From NCBI GenBank assembly GCA_900768535.1, contig CAAGDE010000121.1:1-27916 (forward strand): DNA of 27,916 nt. The letters are read 5' to 3'. The translations under genes and the position numbers were made by a program. Origin of the DNA: Clostridia bacterium. Lineage in GTDB: Bacteria; Bacillota; Clostridia; Oscillospirales; CAG-272. Below, one piece after another: positions 7,593 to 14,546 of this stretch (position 1 is its first letter; each line of letters opens with the position of its first letter). The notes beneath the pieces are model-generated. The model was not told where the DNA came from. It did no database searches and saw nothing but the letters and a program-made list of their open reading frames with translations.

Positions 7593-8612
7593 TTACTGAA
7601 GCTCTGCGAAATACTTGATGGTGCGGACCATCTGGCTGGTATAGGAGTTCTCGTTGTCGTACCAGGCAACGACCTGCACCTGGTAGGTGTCGTCGTCAAT
7701 CTTGGTGACCATGGTCTGGGTTGCATCGAAGATCGAGCCGTGGGTCTCGCCGACGATATCGCTGGAGACGATCTGATCCTCGTTGTAGCCGAAGGAATCG
7801 GAAGCCTGCGCCTTCATAGCGGCGTTGATGCCCTCCTTGGTGATGTCGTGACCCTTCACAACAGCAACCAGGATGGTGGTGGAGCCGGTCGGAACCGGAA
7901 CACGCTGTGCGGAACCGATCAGCTTACCGTTCAGCTCCGGAATGACCAGTCCGATTGCCTTGGCGGCACCGGTGGAGTTCGGAACGATGTTCACGGAAGC
8001 GGCACGTGCGCGGCGCAGGTCACCCTTTCTGTGCGGGCCGTCCAGAACCATCTGGTCGCCGGTGAAGGCGTGAACGGTGGTCATGATGCCGGACAGAATG
8101 GGCGCGTAATCGTTGAGCGCCTTTGCCATGGGAGCCAGGCAGTTGGTGGTGCAGGAAGCGGCGGAAATGATCTGATCATCGGGGGTCAGAGTCTTTTCGT
8201 TGACGCTGTAGACGATGGTCTTCAGATCGTTGCCGGCGGGAGCGGAGATAACAACCTTCTTCGCGCCTGCTTCGATGTGAGCCATCGACTTTTCCTTGGA
8301 AGTATAGAAGCCGGTGCATTCCAGAACGACATCAACCTTCAGCTTCTTCCACGGGCAGTTCTTTGCATCCTTCTCGGCATAGATCTTCATGGTCTTGCCG
8401 TCAACCGTCAGCGTGCCTTCCTCGTCATTGGCAGAGATTTCATGATTGTACTTGCCCTGTGCGGAATCGTACTTGAGCAGGTGAGCCAGCATCGAGGGCT
8501 TGGTCAGGTCGTTGATCGCAACCACCGTGTAGCCCTTTGCGCCGAACATCTGACGGAATGCCAGACGGCCGATGCGCCCGAAACCGTTGATCGCAACTTT
8601 TACATTTGCCAT
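7593..8612 (-). CDS. gap: Glyceraldehyde-3-phosphate dehydrogenase, type I
   Basis: A 339-residue enzyme of glycolysis that oxidises and phosphorylates glyceraldehyde 3-phosphate with NAD. The N-terminal Rossmann fold starts INGFGRIGRLAFRQ (8-21). Aspartate in VAINDL (about residue 35) is the residue that favours NAD over NADP in this family. The catalytic cysteine is C154 in SAASCTTNCLAP, and the assisting histidine is at about 181 (TTVHAFT). The C-terminal YDNENSYTSQMVRTIKYF is typical. The length is standard. The ribosome-binding site is GGAGG, 10 bases before the ATG. It has its own promoter at 8688-8716 and a strong terminator, so it can be a single-gene unit. Unlike in many Firmicutes, no pgk or tpi follows it here. 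Confidence 0.97.
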   Translation of the reverse strand: MANVKVAINGFGRIGRLAFRQMFGAKGYTVVAINDLTKPSMLAHLLKYDSAQGKYNHEISANDEEGTLTVDGKTMKIYAEKDAKNCPWKKLKVDVVLECTGFYTSKEKSMAHIEAGAKKVVISAPAGNDLKTIVYSVNEKTLTPDDQIISAASCTTNCLAPMAKALNDYAPILSGIMTTVHAFTGDQMVLDGPHRKGDLRRARAASVNIVPNSTGAAKAIGLVIPELNGKLIGSAQRVPVPTGSTTILVAVVKGHDITKEGINAAMKAQASDSFGYNEDQIVSSDIVGETHGSIFDATQTMVTKIDDDTYQVQVVAWYDNENSYTSQMVRTIKYFAELQ

Positions 8613-8687
8613 TGGAATGAATCCTCCGTAAAAAAAATTCTGAATTCGGACAATCCCGGTGCGGGCTTGTCCTGTCCATACAGATAT

Positions 8688-8716
8688 ATTTTAACTCATT
8701 TTTCCTCAACTTACAA
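8688..8716 (-). promoter_or_regulatory. Promoter of gap
   Basis: On the minus strand, TTGTAA (8716-8711) and TAAAAT (8693-8688) are separated by 17 bp. The predicted leader before the gap ATG at 8612 is about 70 nt. The promoter lies just past the stop codon of the glycosyltransferase gene at 8759. Confidence 0.75.
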
Positions 8717-8758
8717 GGGCTTTGACGAAATTTTATCATTTTCGTTATTTTCGTTCAA

Positions 8759-9523
8759 TCAGTTGGTTCGGATATTGGCTTCCATGTGCATTTTGACGTT
8801 CTCCGGAGGCGCATTTTTGACGGAAAGTCGCGAAAAACGGAGCAGGGCGGGAAGATTTTCCATCCGGTGCGGCTCCCGGAGCATCCGCCATGCCCATTCC
8901 AGCCCTGCCCGCTGCCACAACCGCGGCGCCCGGTGTACCTTTCCTGCCCAAACATCGAAGCTGCCGCCGAGCCCCACTGCCACGCGAACCGAGGGGAGAC
9001 GGGACAGATTGGCGGCAATCCACTCCTCCTGTGCCGGGTATCCGAGGCAGACCAGCAGTACCGTGGGGCGGCAGGCGCGCAGAATGCCCACCAGGTTCCG
9101 GTTCTCCTCTCCGTCCCGGTCAAAGTAGCCCCAGTACGTTCCCGCGACCGTGAGGGAGGGATGCCGCGCCCGGAGCGCCTCTGCCGCACGCCGGGCGATC
9201 CCGTCCCCGCCGCCGAGCAGGAAGACGCGTTCCCCGCGCCGCGCCGATTCCCGGATCAGTGCCTCGCCGAAGTCGATTCCGGCTACCCGTCCGTGGACGA
9301 ACGGCGTTCCGCTTTTCGCCGCCGCCCGCAGAATCCCGGCGCCGTCCGGCAAAGTCAGGGAGGCGCGTGCGAGCAGCCGCAGATGCGCCGGCACCCGCAG
9401 GCAGTCCTCCAGCATCAGCGCGTTCGGCGTCACCGCAAAGCACTGACCGCCCGCAAACGCCTCCCGTACCGCCCGTTCCGTCCCGATATCGTCAAAATCC
9501 AACCCGCAAATCCGAATTTTCAT
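8759..9523 (-). CDS. WecG/TagA/CpsF family glycosyltransferase
   Basis: A 254-residue membrane-associated glycosyltransferase of GT family 26. Family members add N-acetylmannosamine or a related sugar to an undecaprenyl-linked GlcNAc during wall teichoic acid or polysaccharide synthesis. Conserved pieces are VTPNALML (about 31-38, with the T-P-N motif), LTLPDGAGI (57-65, with the catalytic-type aspartate), the LGYPAQEEWI loop, GGSFDVWAGKVHRAP, and the C-terminal GLEWAWRMLREPHRM. A GTG at 9532 also opens the frame, but GGGGTG six bases before the ATG at 9523 acts as a better ribosome-binding site for that ATG. No other teichoic acid genes are near. It diverges from proS. Confidence 0.9.
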   Translation of the reverse strand: MKIRICGLDFDDIGTERAVREAFAGGQCFAVTPNALMLEDCLRVPAHLRLLARASLTLPDGAGILRAAAKSGTPFVHGRVAGIDFGEALIRESARRGERVFLLGGGDGIARRAAEALRARHPSLTVAGTYWGYFDRDGEENRNLVGILRACRPTVLLVCLGYPAQEEWIAANLSRLPSVRVAVGLGGSFDVWAGKVHRAPRLWQRAGLEWAWRMLREPHRMENLPALLRFSRLSVKNAPPENVKMHMEANIRTN

Positions 9524-9564
9524 TGTTTTCACCCCGATTTTTCATGCTTCCGCGGAAAAAATAC

Positions 9565-9593
9565 TTGACATTTCCGTCCGATAGAGATATAAT
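9565..9593 (+). promoter_or_regulatory. Consensus sigma-A promoter of proS
   Basis: TTGACA at 9565-9570 and TATAAT at 9588-9593 match the consensus exactly, with 17 bp between them. The predicted leader to the proS ATG at 9677 is about 77 nt. Confidence 0.9.
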
Positions 9594-9676
9594 AATAAGT
9601 ATCAGGTATTTTGCCGGAACGATACGGGAAGACCGCCGATTTCCGGTTTTTGCATTTTGGAAAGGATGTTTTTGAC

Positions 9677-11119
9677 ATGGGGAAGAACAACGAAAAAATG
9701 GTCGCGCAGATCACATCGATGGATGTTGACTTTGCGCAGTGGTATACCGATGTGGTCAGGAAGGCGGAGCTGGTTGACTACTCCGGCGTCAAGGGGTGCA
9801 TGATCATCCGTCCGTACGGGTACGCCATCTGGGAGAACATCCAGCACGATCTGGACGCACGCTTCAAGGCACTGGGGCACGAGAACGTTTATATGCCGAT
9901 GTTCATCCCCGAAAGCCTGCTCCAGCGGGAGAAGGATCACGTGGAGGGCTTTGCGCCGGAATGCGCATGGGTGACGATCGGCGGGACAACGCCGCTGACC
10001 GAGCGGCTGTGCGTCCGCCCGACCTCCGAGACGCTGTTCTGCGAGCATTATAAGAACATCATCCAGTCCTACCGCGACCTGCCGAAGCTCTACAACCAGT
10101 GGTGCAACGTGGTGCGCTGGGAAAAGACCACCCGCCCGTTCCTGCGGACCTCCGAGTTCCTGTGGCAGGAGGGGCACACCATGCACGAGACCGCCGAGGA
10201 GGCAAGAGAGGAAACCATGCGGATGCTGAAGGTCTACGAGGACTTTTACGCCGAGGCACTGGCAATTCCCGCCTATACCGGACGCAAGACCGAAAAGGAG
10301 AAGTTTGCCGGTGCGGAGGAGACCTACACCATCGAGCCGATGATGCACAACGGCGTGGCGCTCCAGGGCGGCACCTCGCATTACTTCGGCGACGGCTTTG
10401 CCAAGGCGTTCGACATCACCTTTACCGGGCGCGACAACCAGCTGCGGCACCCGTTCCAGACCTCGTGGGGCGTGTCCACCCGTTCCATCGGCGCCATCAT
10501 CATGACGCACGGGGACGATAACGGACTGATCCTGCCGCCGCGTGTGGCGCCGATCCAGGTGGTCATCATTCCGGTGGCACAGCACAAGGAGGGCGTGCTG
10601 GAAAAGGCAAACGCATTGAAAGCAGAGCTTGCCGGAGCCTTCCGCGTGAAGCTGGATGACAGCGACAACTCCACCGGCTGGAAGTACAGCCAGTATGAGA
10701 TGAAGGGCGTGCCGCTCCGGCTGGAGATCGGTCCGCGCGATATCGAGAGCAACACCTGCGTGCTGGTCAGCCGCGTGACCAGAGAAAAAACCGTGGTCAG
10801 CCTGGACAACCTGACCGAGGCGGTTCGGGCGGCGCTGGAGAAGGTACACGATGAGCTCTACCAGCGGGCGCTGGAGAATCGCAACAACCGCACCTACGAT
10901 GCGCACAGCTATGAGGAATTCCTGGATATTGCCGCAAACCGGTCGGGCTATATCCGCGCCATGTGGTGCGGGGATACCGCGTGCGAGGAGAAGCTGAAGG
11001 ATGTCACCGGCGGCGTGAAGTCGCGCTGCATCCCGTTCACGGAGGATCACCTCGCCGACACCTGCGTCTGCTGCGGAAAGCCCGCAAAGCACATGGTCAT
11101 CTGGGGCAGACAGTACTGA
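9677..11119 (+). CDS. proS: Prolyl-tRNA synthetase, archaeal/eukaryotic type
   Basis: A 480-residue class II aminoacyl-tRNA synthetase that charges tRNA-Pro. It is of the short type without the bacterial editing insertion. Motif 2 is in VRWEKTTRPFLRTSEFLW and motif 3 in WGVSTRSIGAIIMTHGDD. The anticodon-binding domain starts around VAPIQVVIIPVA. The C-terminal domain has cysteines (CGDTACEEK, CVCCGK) that probably bind zinc, and the protein ends in WGRQY, as usual for this type. The ATG at 9677 follows GGAAAGGA; the open frame begins at 9611 but lies within the leader. Such archaeal-type ProRS enzymes are common in Clostridia. The leader holds a possible small attenuator (9614-9651) but no T-box. 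Confidence 0.96.
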   Translation: MGKNNEKMVAQITSMDVDFAQWYTDVVRKAELVDYSGVKGCMIIRPYGYAIWENIQHDLDARFKALGHENVYMPMFIPESLLQREKDHVEGFAPECAWVTIGGTTPLTERLCVRPTSETLFCEHYKNIIQSYRDLPKLYNQWCNVVRWEKTTRPFLRTSEFLWQEGHTMHETAEEAREETMRMLKVYEDFYAEALAIPAYTGRKTEKEKFAGAEETYTIEPMMHNGVALQGGTSHYFGDGFAKAFDITFTGRDNQLRHPFQTSWGVSTRSIGAIIMTHGDDNGLILPPRVAPIQVVIIPVAQHKEGVLEKANALKAELAGAFRVKLDDSDNSTGWKYSQYEMKGVPLRLEIGPRDIESNTCVLVSRVTREKTVVSLDNLTEAVRAALEKVHDELYQRALENRNNRTYDAHSYEEFLDIAANRSGYIRAMWCGDTACEEKLKDVTGGVKSRCIPFTEDHLADTCVCCGKPAKHMVIWGRQY

Positions 11120-11211
11120 TCGTATAAACTGCGACAGAGTGCGTTTTTTTGGAAAGGCGGACGCTTGCTTTTATATCAGGCTGTTTAATCTGCCGAACAG
11201 GAGGAAATGAT

Positions 11212-11703
11212 ATGACTGTGTTAGCCGATTGGGTTCACCGTCCCATCACGAAGAATATTGTTTTTGGCGTTATTCTGAGTTTGCTTTCTGTTGCCGGGAT
11301 TGTTGCATCATTGTCCGAGTTTGAGCTGTGTATGATTCTGCTGTTCGTTCTGATCGGTATTGTCTGCATAACCGTTTTCTCCTGTGTGAAAAAAACAAAG
11401 GTAAATCGGGAAGAAACGCCTCCGATCTGTGCAAAAGAACAGTACATCTTTCTGTATAACGGAACCAGCCACGTGGAGATACCCATTGACCGCATTGTCA
11501 AAGTAATCGGGAAAAACAAACGGTACTTTCACTTCTATGTATATTTTTTCAGTTGGGGAACCTACAACTACGGGAAGGTTTCTGTGTGCTTTTTGGATGA
11601 GAACCGCAGGAAAAGAAGGTTCGTCATCCCTTGTGTCCTGAAACCGGAGGATGTTCCGGGAAAGGTTACACAGTATATGCAAAATATGCGGATGGAGCTA
11701 TGA
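11212..11703 (+). CDS. Small membrane protein with two TM segments, unknown function
   Basis: A 163-residue protein. Two hydrophobic segments (about 14-34 and 38-58) are followed by about 105 soluble residues rich in aromatic and basic positions, ending in a pattern (VSVCFLDENRRKRRFVIP, then a helix) that resembles bacterial PH-like domains. That resemblance is only an impression. I chose the ATG at 11212 because AGGAGG lies eight bases upstream. The base composition is visibly more A+T rich than the neighbouring proS and rodA, and codon use differs (many AAA, TTT, ATT), which suggests later acquisition or weak selection. It lies alone between proS and the rodA-type gene. I do not recognise a named family. 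Confidence 0.75.
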   Translation: MTVLADWVHRPITKNIVFGVILSLLSVAGIVASLSEFELCMILLFVLIGIVCITVFSCVKKTKVNREETPPICAKEQYIFLYNGTSHVEIPIDRIVKVIGKNKRYFHFYVYFFSWGTYNYGKVSVCFLDENRRKRRFVIPCVLKPEDVPGKVTQYMQNMRMEL

Positions 11704-11780
11704 CGGACGTTTCAAAAGTCCGCCGATTACCTGAGAAATTCCTGTGTCATATACATGATATCTGATATTGTTCAGTACCG

Positions 11781-11807
11781 AACCCGCAAGACGATCTCTT
11801 GCGGGTT
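11781..11807 (+). terminator. Terminator-like hairpin just before the rodA ribosome-binding site
   Basis: AACCCGCAAG (11781-11790) pairs perfectly with CTTGCGGGTT (11798-11807), followed by ATTTC. It may end the upstream 163-residue gene. Only about 11 bp separate it from the AGGAGG of the SEDS gene, too little for a promoter, so any message for that gene must start upstream and carry the hairpin in its leader. Confidence 0.6.
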
Positions 11808-11832
11808 ATTTCAAAAAAAGGAGGACACACGC

Positions 11833-12996
11833 ATGGAGGATGTGTGGGAGAAGATCAAAGCCTATATCCGGTACGCCGTGCGGTGTGTCGATCCGGTGCT
11901 GTTTTTCAGCATCACGGCGCTGGGGATTCTCAGCATCGTCACCATCTTCGGCGCGGTGGACAACTTCGGAATGTCCAAGCTGAAAATGCAGATTGCCATG
12001 TTTCTTGTCGGCAGTGTTGCCACGGTGGTGATTGCAACACTGGATTTCCGGGTGATCGTGAACAAGCTGTGGCTGCCCTTTTTCATCGGCTCGGTGATTC
12101 TGCTGGGCATCACGCTCATCTGGGGCAAGAGCGGCGTCAGCATGGAGACCGGCAACAAAAGCTGGCTGCAGATTCCGCTGGTTGGGCTGATGATCCAGCC
12201 GTCCGAATTCGTCAAATTTGCCTTTATCTGCACCTTTTCCCGGCATCTGTTCCTCGTGCGGGACCGCATCAACCATCCGAAAAGCGTTGCGGGACTTGCC
12301 CTGCACGCGGGGGTCATCGTGGCACTGATTCTGAAGTCCGGTGACCTCGGCGTGGCGCTGGTCTATCTTGCCATCATTGCCATGATGCTCTTCTGCGCGG
12401 GACTGCACCTCGGCTACTTCGGCGGGGGAACGGTTGCACTGGTCTTGCTGTCGCCGTACCTGTGGGAGAAGCTGGCGTTCTACCAGCAGCGGCGCATCAT
12501 CGTCGGCTTCAATCCCGACCTGGACCCGCAGGGAAAGGGCTACCAGCCTCTGCTCAGCCGCCGGGCGATTTCACACGGCGGTTTCTTCGGACAGGGGCTT
12601 TTTTCAGGGGGCTACTATGAATCCCTGGATGCTTCCCATACCGATTTCATTTTTGCCACCATCTGTGAAAAGTTCGGATTCATCGGCGGTCTGTTCGTCA
12701 TCATTACCTTCTGCGTGATCGTGGTGCGCATCTTCCGCATTGCCCGGATCGCAAACAATTCGGACTGCGGCGGGCTGATCTGCGCCGGCGTGGGGGCAAT
12801 GTTTTTGGCGCAGATTCTCGAAAATCTCGGTATGGCACTCGCCATGCTCCCGGTTGTGGGCATCACCCTGCCGTTCCTTTCCTGCGGCGGCTCCTCCATG
12901 CTTGCCACCTTCTTAATGATGGGACTGGTGCACAGCGTCTACGCGCATTCCAACGCCGTGCGCTCCAGCCTGGCACTGAATGCGCTCGGCAACTGA
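11833..12996 (+). CDS. rodA: SEDS-family peptidoglycan glycosyltransferase (RodA/FtsW/SpoVE type)
   Basis: A 387-residue polytopic membrane protein with about ten hydrophobic segments. SEDS proteins polymerise lipid II into glycan strands together with a class B penicillin-binding protein. Signature pieces are IQPSEFVKFAFI, the extracellular loop NPDLDPQGKGYQPLLSRRAI with GGFFGQGLFSG, the HTDFIFATICEKFGFIGG segment typical of RodA, and the C-terminal GMALAMLPVVGITLPFLSCGGSS. I favour RodA over FtsW or SpoVE from the length and the HTDF segment, but cannot exclude the others. AGGAGG lies eight bases before the ATG at 11833. No class B PBP or mreBCD gene is nearby. A DUF4830 gene follows 86 bp downstream. 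Confidence 0.9.
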   Translation: MEDVWEKIKAYIRYAVRCVDPVLFFSITALGILSIVTIFGAVDNFGMSKLKMQIAMFLVGSVATVVIATLDFRVIVNKLWLPFFIGSVILLGITLIWGKSGVSMETGNKSWLQIPLVGLMIQPSEFVKFAFICTFSRHLFLVRDRINHPKSVAGLALHAGVIVALILKSGDLGVALVYLAIIAMMLFCAGLHLGYFGGGTVALVLLSPYLWEKLAFYQQRRIIVGFNPDLDPQGKGYQPLLSRRAISHGGFFGQGLFSGGYYESLDASHTDFIFATICEKFGFIGGLFVIITFCVIVVRIFRIARIANNSDCGGLICAGVGAMFLAQILENLGMALAMLPVVGITLPFLSCGGSSMLATFLMMGLVHSVYAHSNAVRSSLALNALGN

Positions 12997-13020
12997 TTTT
13001 TCTGCTCTCCCGGCATAAAA

Positions 13021-13076
13021 TAGCCTCCGGCATCATAGAGTGTATCAAGAAATACACAATGTGATTCCGGAGGTTG
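13021..13076 (+). promoter_or_regulatory. Hairpin enclosing the ribosome-binding site of the DUF4830 gene
   Basis: Bases 13021-13030 pair with 13067-13076, so CCTCCGG pairs with CCGGAGG, which contains the ribosome-binding site GGAGG at 13069-13073. The stem continues inward (ATCATA with TGTGAT, then GTGTAT with ATACAC) to a CAAGAA loop, about 22 pairs in all. The start codon is at 13083. There is no T-run, so it is not a normal terminator. It should hinder initiation unless unfolded. Confidence 0.75.
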
Positions 13077-13082
13077 CCTGTT

Positions 13083-13571
13083 ATGTTCATCTATTCCATG
13101 CGTGCGGGTACGCTCAAGCTCATCGGCGTGGTTTGCGTTGCCCTGACGGTCCTGATTACGCTGATCGCCTTTGTGCCTACTTATTCGGTCGGAAACGAAA
13201 CGGTCAATGCCGGCGGGAATGCGGAAATCCGCTATGATAAAATCAAAAGCGCCGACGATGCCGCGCAGTTCCTGTCCCAGTTCGGCTGGCAAACCGACGG
13301 CAAGCCGGAGGAGGTCGGTACCGTGACCGTCCCGGAGGAGTTCGATAAGGTGTTCGCCGCCTACAACGAGCTGCAGAAGGAGCAGGGACTCAACCTCTCC
13401 AAATACCGCGGCAAAGAGGTCACCCGCTATACCTTCCGCATTGCCAACTACCAGGGCTACGACGGCAAAGTCCTCGCCAACGTCCTCATCTACCGCAACC
13501 GCGTCATCGGCGGCGACATCTGCTCCGCCGACACCTCCGGCTTTGTCCACGGGTTTGCGGCGAGGGGGTAA
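13083..13571 (+). CDS. DUF4830 domain membrane-anchored protein
   Basis: A 162-residue protein with one N-terminal transmembrane helix (about residues 10-31, LKLIGVVCVALTVLITLIAFV) and an extracytoplasmic DUF4830 domain. Recognisable family pieces are AAQFLSQFGWQTDGKP, VTVPEEFDKVFAAYNELQ, QGLNLSKYRGKEVTRYTF, and the end VIGGDICSADTSGFVHGF. The function of DUF4830 is not known. The ATG at 13083 is chosen for GGAGG nine bases upstream; a TTG at 13074 would place the start inside the ribosome-binding site. The site is buried in a long hairpin. The stop TAA at 13569-13571 coincides with the start of the five-hairpin repeat element, whose first bases complete the TAA. Confidence 0.85.
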   Translation: MFIYSMRAGTLKLIGVVCVALTVLITLIAFVPTYSVGNETVNAGGNAEIRYDKIKSADDAAQFLSQFGWQTDGKPEEVGTVTVPEEFDKVFAAYNELQKEQGLNLSKYRGKEVTRYTFRIANYQGYDGKVLANVLIYRNRVIGGDICSADTSGFVHGFAARG

Positions 13572-13795
13572 GACCTTGGGACTCCGTCCCAAACCCCGCC
13601 TAAACCTTTCTTAGAAGAAAGGTTTAGGAATCCAAAGAATTTCACTGAGAAGGGCATACCCCCGACCAACGGAACGCGAAAGCTTTCCGGTGCTTCAGTC
13701 GGGGGTATGCCCTTCTCAGTGAAAGTTCTTGGGGTTCTTAGACCCTTCTTCCAAGAAGGGTCTGAGCAGGGTTTGGGGCAGAGCCCCAAGGTCTT
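13570..13795. repeat. Five-hairpin repeat element, copy 1
   Basis: The terminal AAGACC (13570-13575) is mirrored by GGTCTT (13790-13795). Inside are five consecutive hairpins: H1 13576-13592 (TTGGGAC/GTCCCAA), H2 13601-13626 (TAAACCTTTCTT/AAGAAAGGTTTA), H3 13640-13724 (a perfect 27-bp stem with a 31-nt loop), H4 13740-13763 (AGACCCTTCTT/AAGAAGGGTCT), and H5 13773-13789 (TTGGGGC/GCCCCAA). The whole is also a loose palindrome. It fills the space between converging genes ending at 13571 (+) and 13802 (-). No coding capacity is convincing. It may act as a bidirectional terminator, but it is much larger than needed for that. Confidence 0.92.
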
Positions 13796-13801
13796 CCCCC
13801 C

Positions 13802-14446
13802 TCACTCAAGGTGCAGCGCGTCGGCGGTGAGGAAGGCGTGGGCGGCGAGGCGGGAATCGGTGGGGATGAGGCGTTTGGCGCCGCAGGCACGGCAGGTAAC
13901 GAGGATGCCGTCGGGGGTGATATCGGCATCATAGTGGCGGTCAGGGGAGTCATGCGGGCAGCGGCAGAAGATTTTACCCTCGGCGTCCATATCATTGATG
14001 ACGAACATCACGATATCGCGGATCTGCGGGTCGGGGAGCGCTTCTTCGGCGTCGCGGAACCGGTCGAAATGATCGATACCGCTTTTTTCCATCAGATCCA
14101 TCAGCTCCAGCTCGGTGCGGGCAAGCTCTGCCTTGACGTGGTTGACCTCACCGGTCAGCGCCACATTGAAGCCGGTATAGGGGCAGGGGAGGCAGAATAG
14201 GTCCTTATCGAAGAACAGCGCCGGTGTGACCGTAAAGCGGTGGGGGGTAGGGCAGAACATACAGGGAACGGTGAGGTCGAATCTTCCGTCCCGACGGCTG
14301 GTAACCGTCATTTCACTCTCGCCGCAGTCGCACTTCAGCTTGATCATATCGGCATTCAGCGAGAAAAGTCCGACCGCCGAAAGGACCCCTGCGCCGCAGT
14401 GCGGGCAACGGTAGGCAACGGTGGTTTGCTTGGCGTTCAGTATCAT
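13802..14446 (-). CDS. Cysteine-rich zinc-ribbon protein, unknown function
   Basis: A 214-residue soluble protein. Six cysteine clusters are visible: CPHCG (14-18), CDCGESE (about 39), CMFC (about 62), CLPC (about 86), CRCPH (about 161) and CRACG (about 185), so it probably binds two or three zinc ions. A charged helix (VNHVKAELARTELELMDLMEKSGIDHFDRF) sits in the middle. I recall similar proteins as conserved hypothetical genes in Clostridia but know no function. The ATG at 14446 has AGGAG about 12 bases upstream, somewhat far. The stop lies 7 bp from repeat element copy 1. A terminator at 14506-14536 separates it from the gene upstream. Confidence 0.8.
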   Translation of the reverse strand: MILNAKQTTVAYRCPHCGAGVLSAVGLFSLNADMIKLKCDCGESEMTVTSRRDGRFDLTVPCMFCPTPHRFTVTPALFFDKDLFCLPCPYTGFNVALTGEVNHVKAELARTELELMDLMEKSGIDHFDRFRDAEEALPDPQIRDIVMFVINDMDAEGKIFCRCPHDSPDRHYDADITPDGILVTCRACGAKRLIPTDSRLAAHAFLTADALHLE

Positions 14447-14505
14447 GTCGGTAAAACGCTCCTGTCTTGGCGTGGTATTCTTTAGCAGTATATTCCCGTA
14501 TTTTC

Positions 14506-14536
14506 AAAATGCCACGGAAGGTCTCCGTGGCATTTT
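14506..14536 (-). terminator. Intrinsic terminator of the foldase-like gene
   Basis: AAAATGCCACGGA (14506-14518) pairs perfectly with TCCGTGGCATTTT (14524-14536) around a 5-nt loop. On the minus strand the stem ends in TTTT. It lies 11 bp past the stop codon at 14547. Confidence 0.85.
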
Positions 14537-14546
14537 GGTTGGGGCA

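Noticed and set aside
7470..9128. Plus-strand frame of 552 codons across gap
   Set aside because: Antisense to gap and part of the glycosyltransferase gene, both certain.
9594..9676. T-box riboswitch ahead of proS
   Set aside because: The leader is only about 77 nt and lacks the conserved T-box sequence and specifier stem.
9602..11092. Minus-strand frame of 496 codons across proS
   Set aside because: Shadow of proS; the opposite strand has full synthetase motifs.
13707..13934. Small reading frames starting MPFS inside both repeat copies
   Set aside because: They arise from the shared palindromic sequence in either direction, lack ribosome-binding sites, and run into antisense of neighbouring genes.
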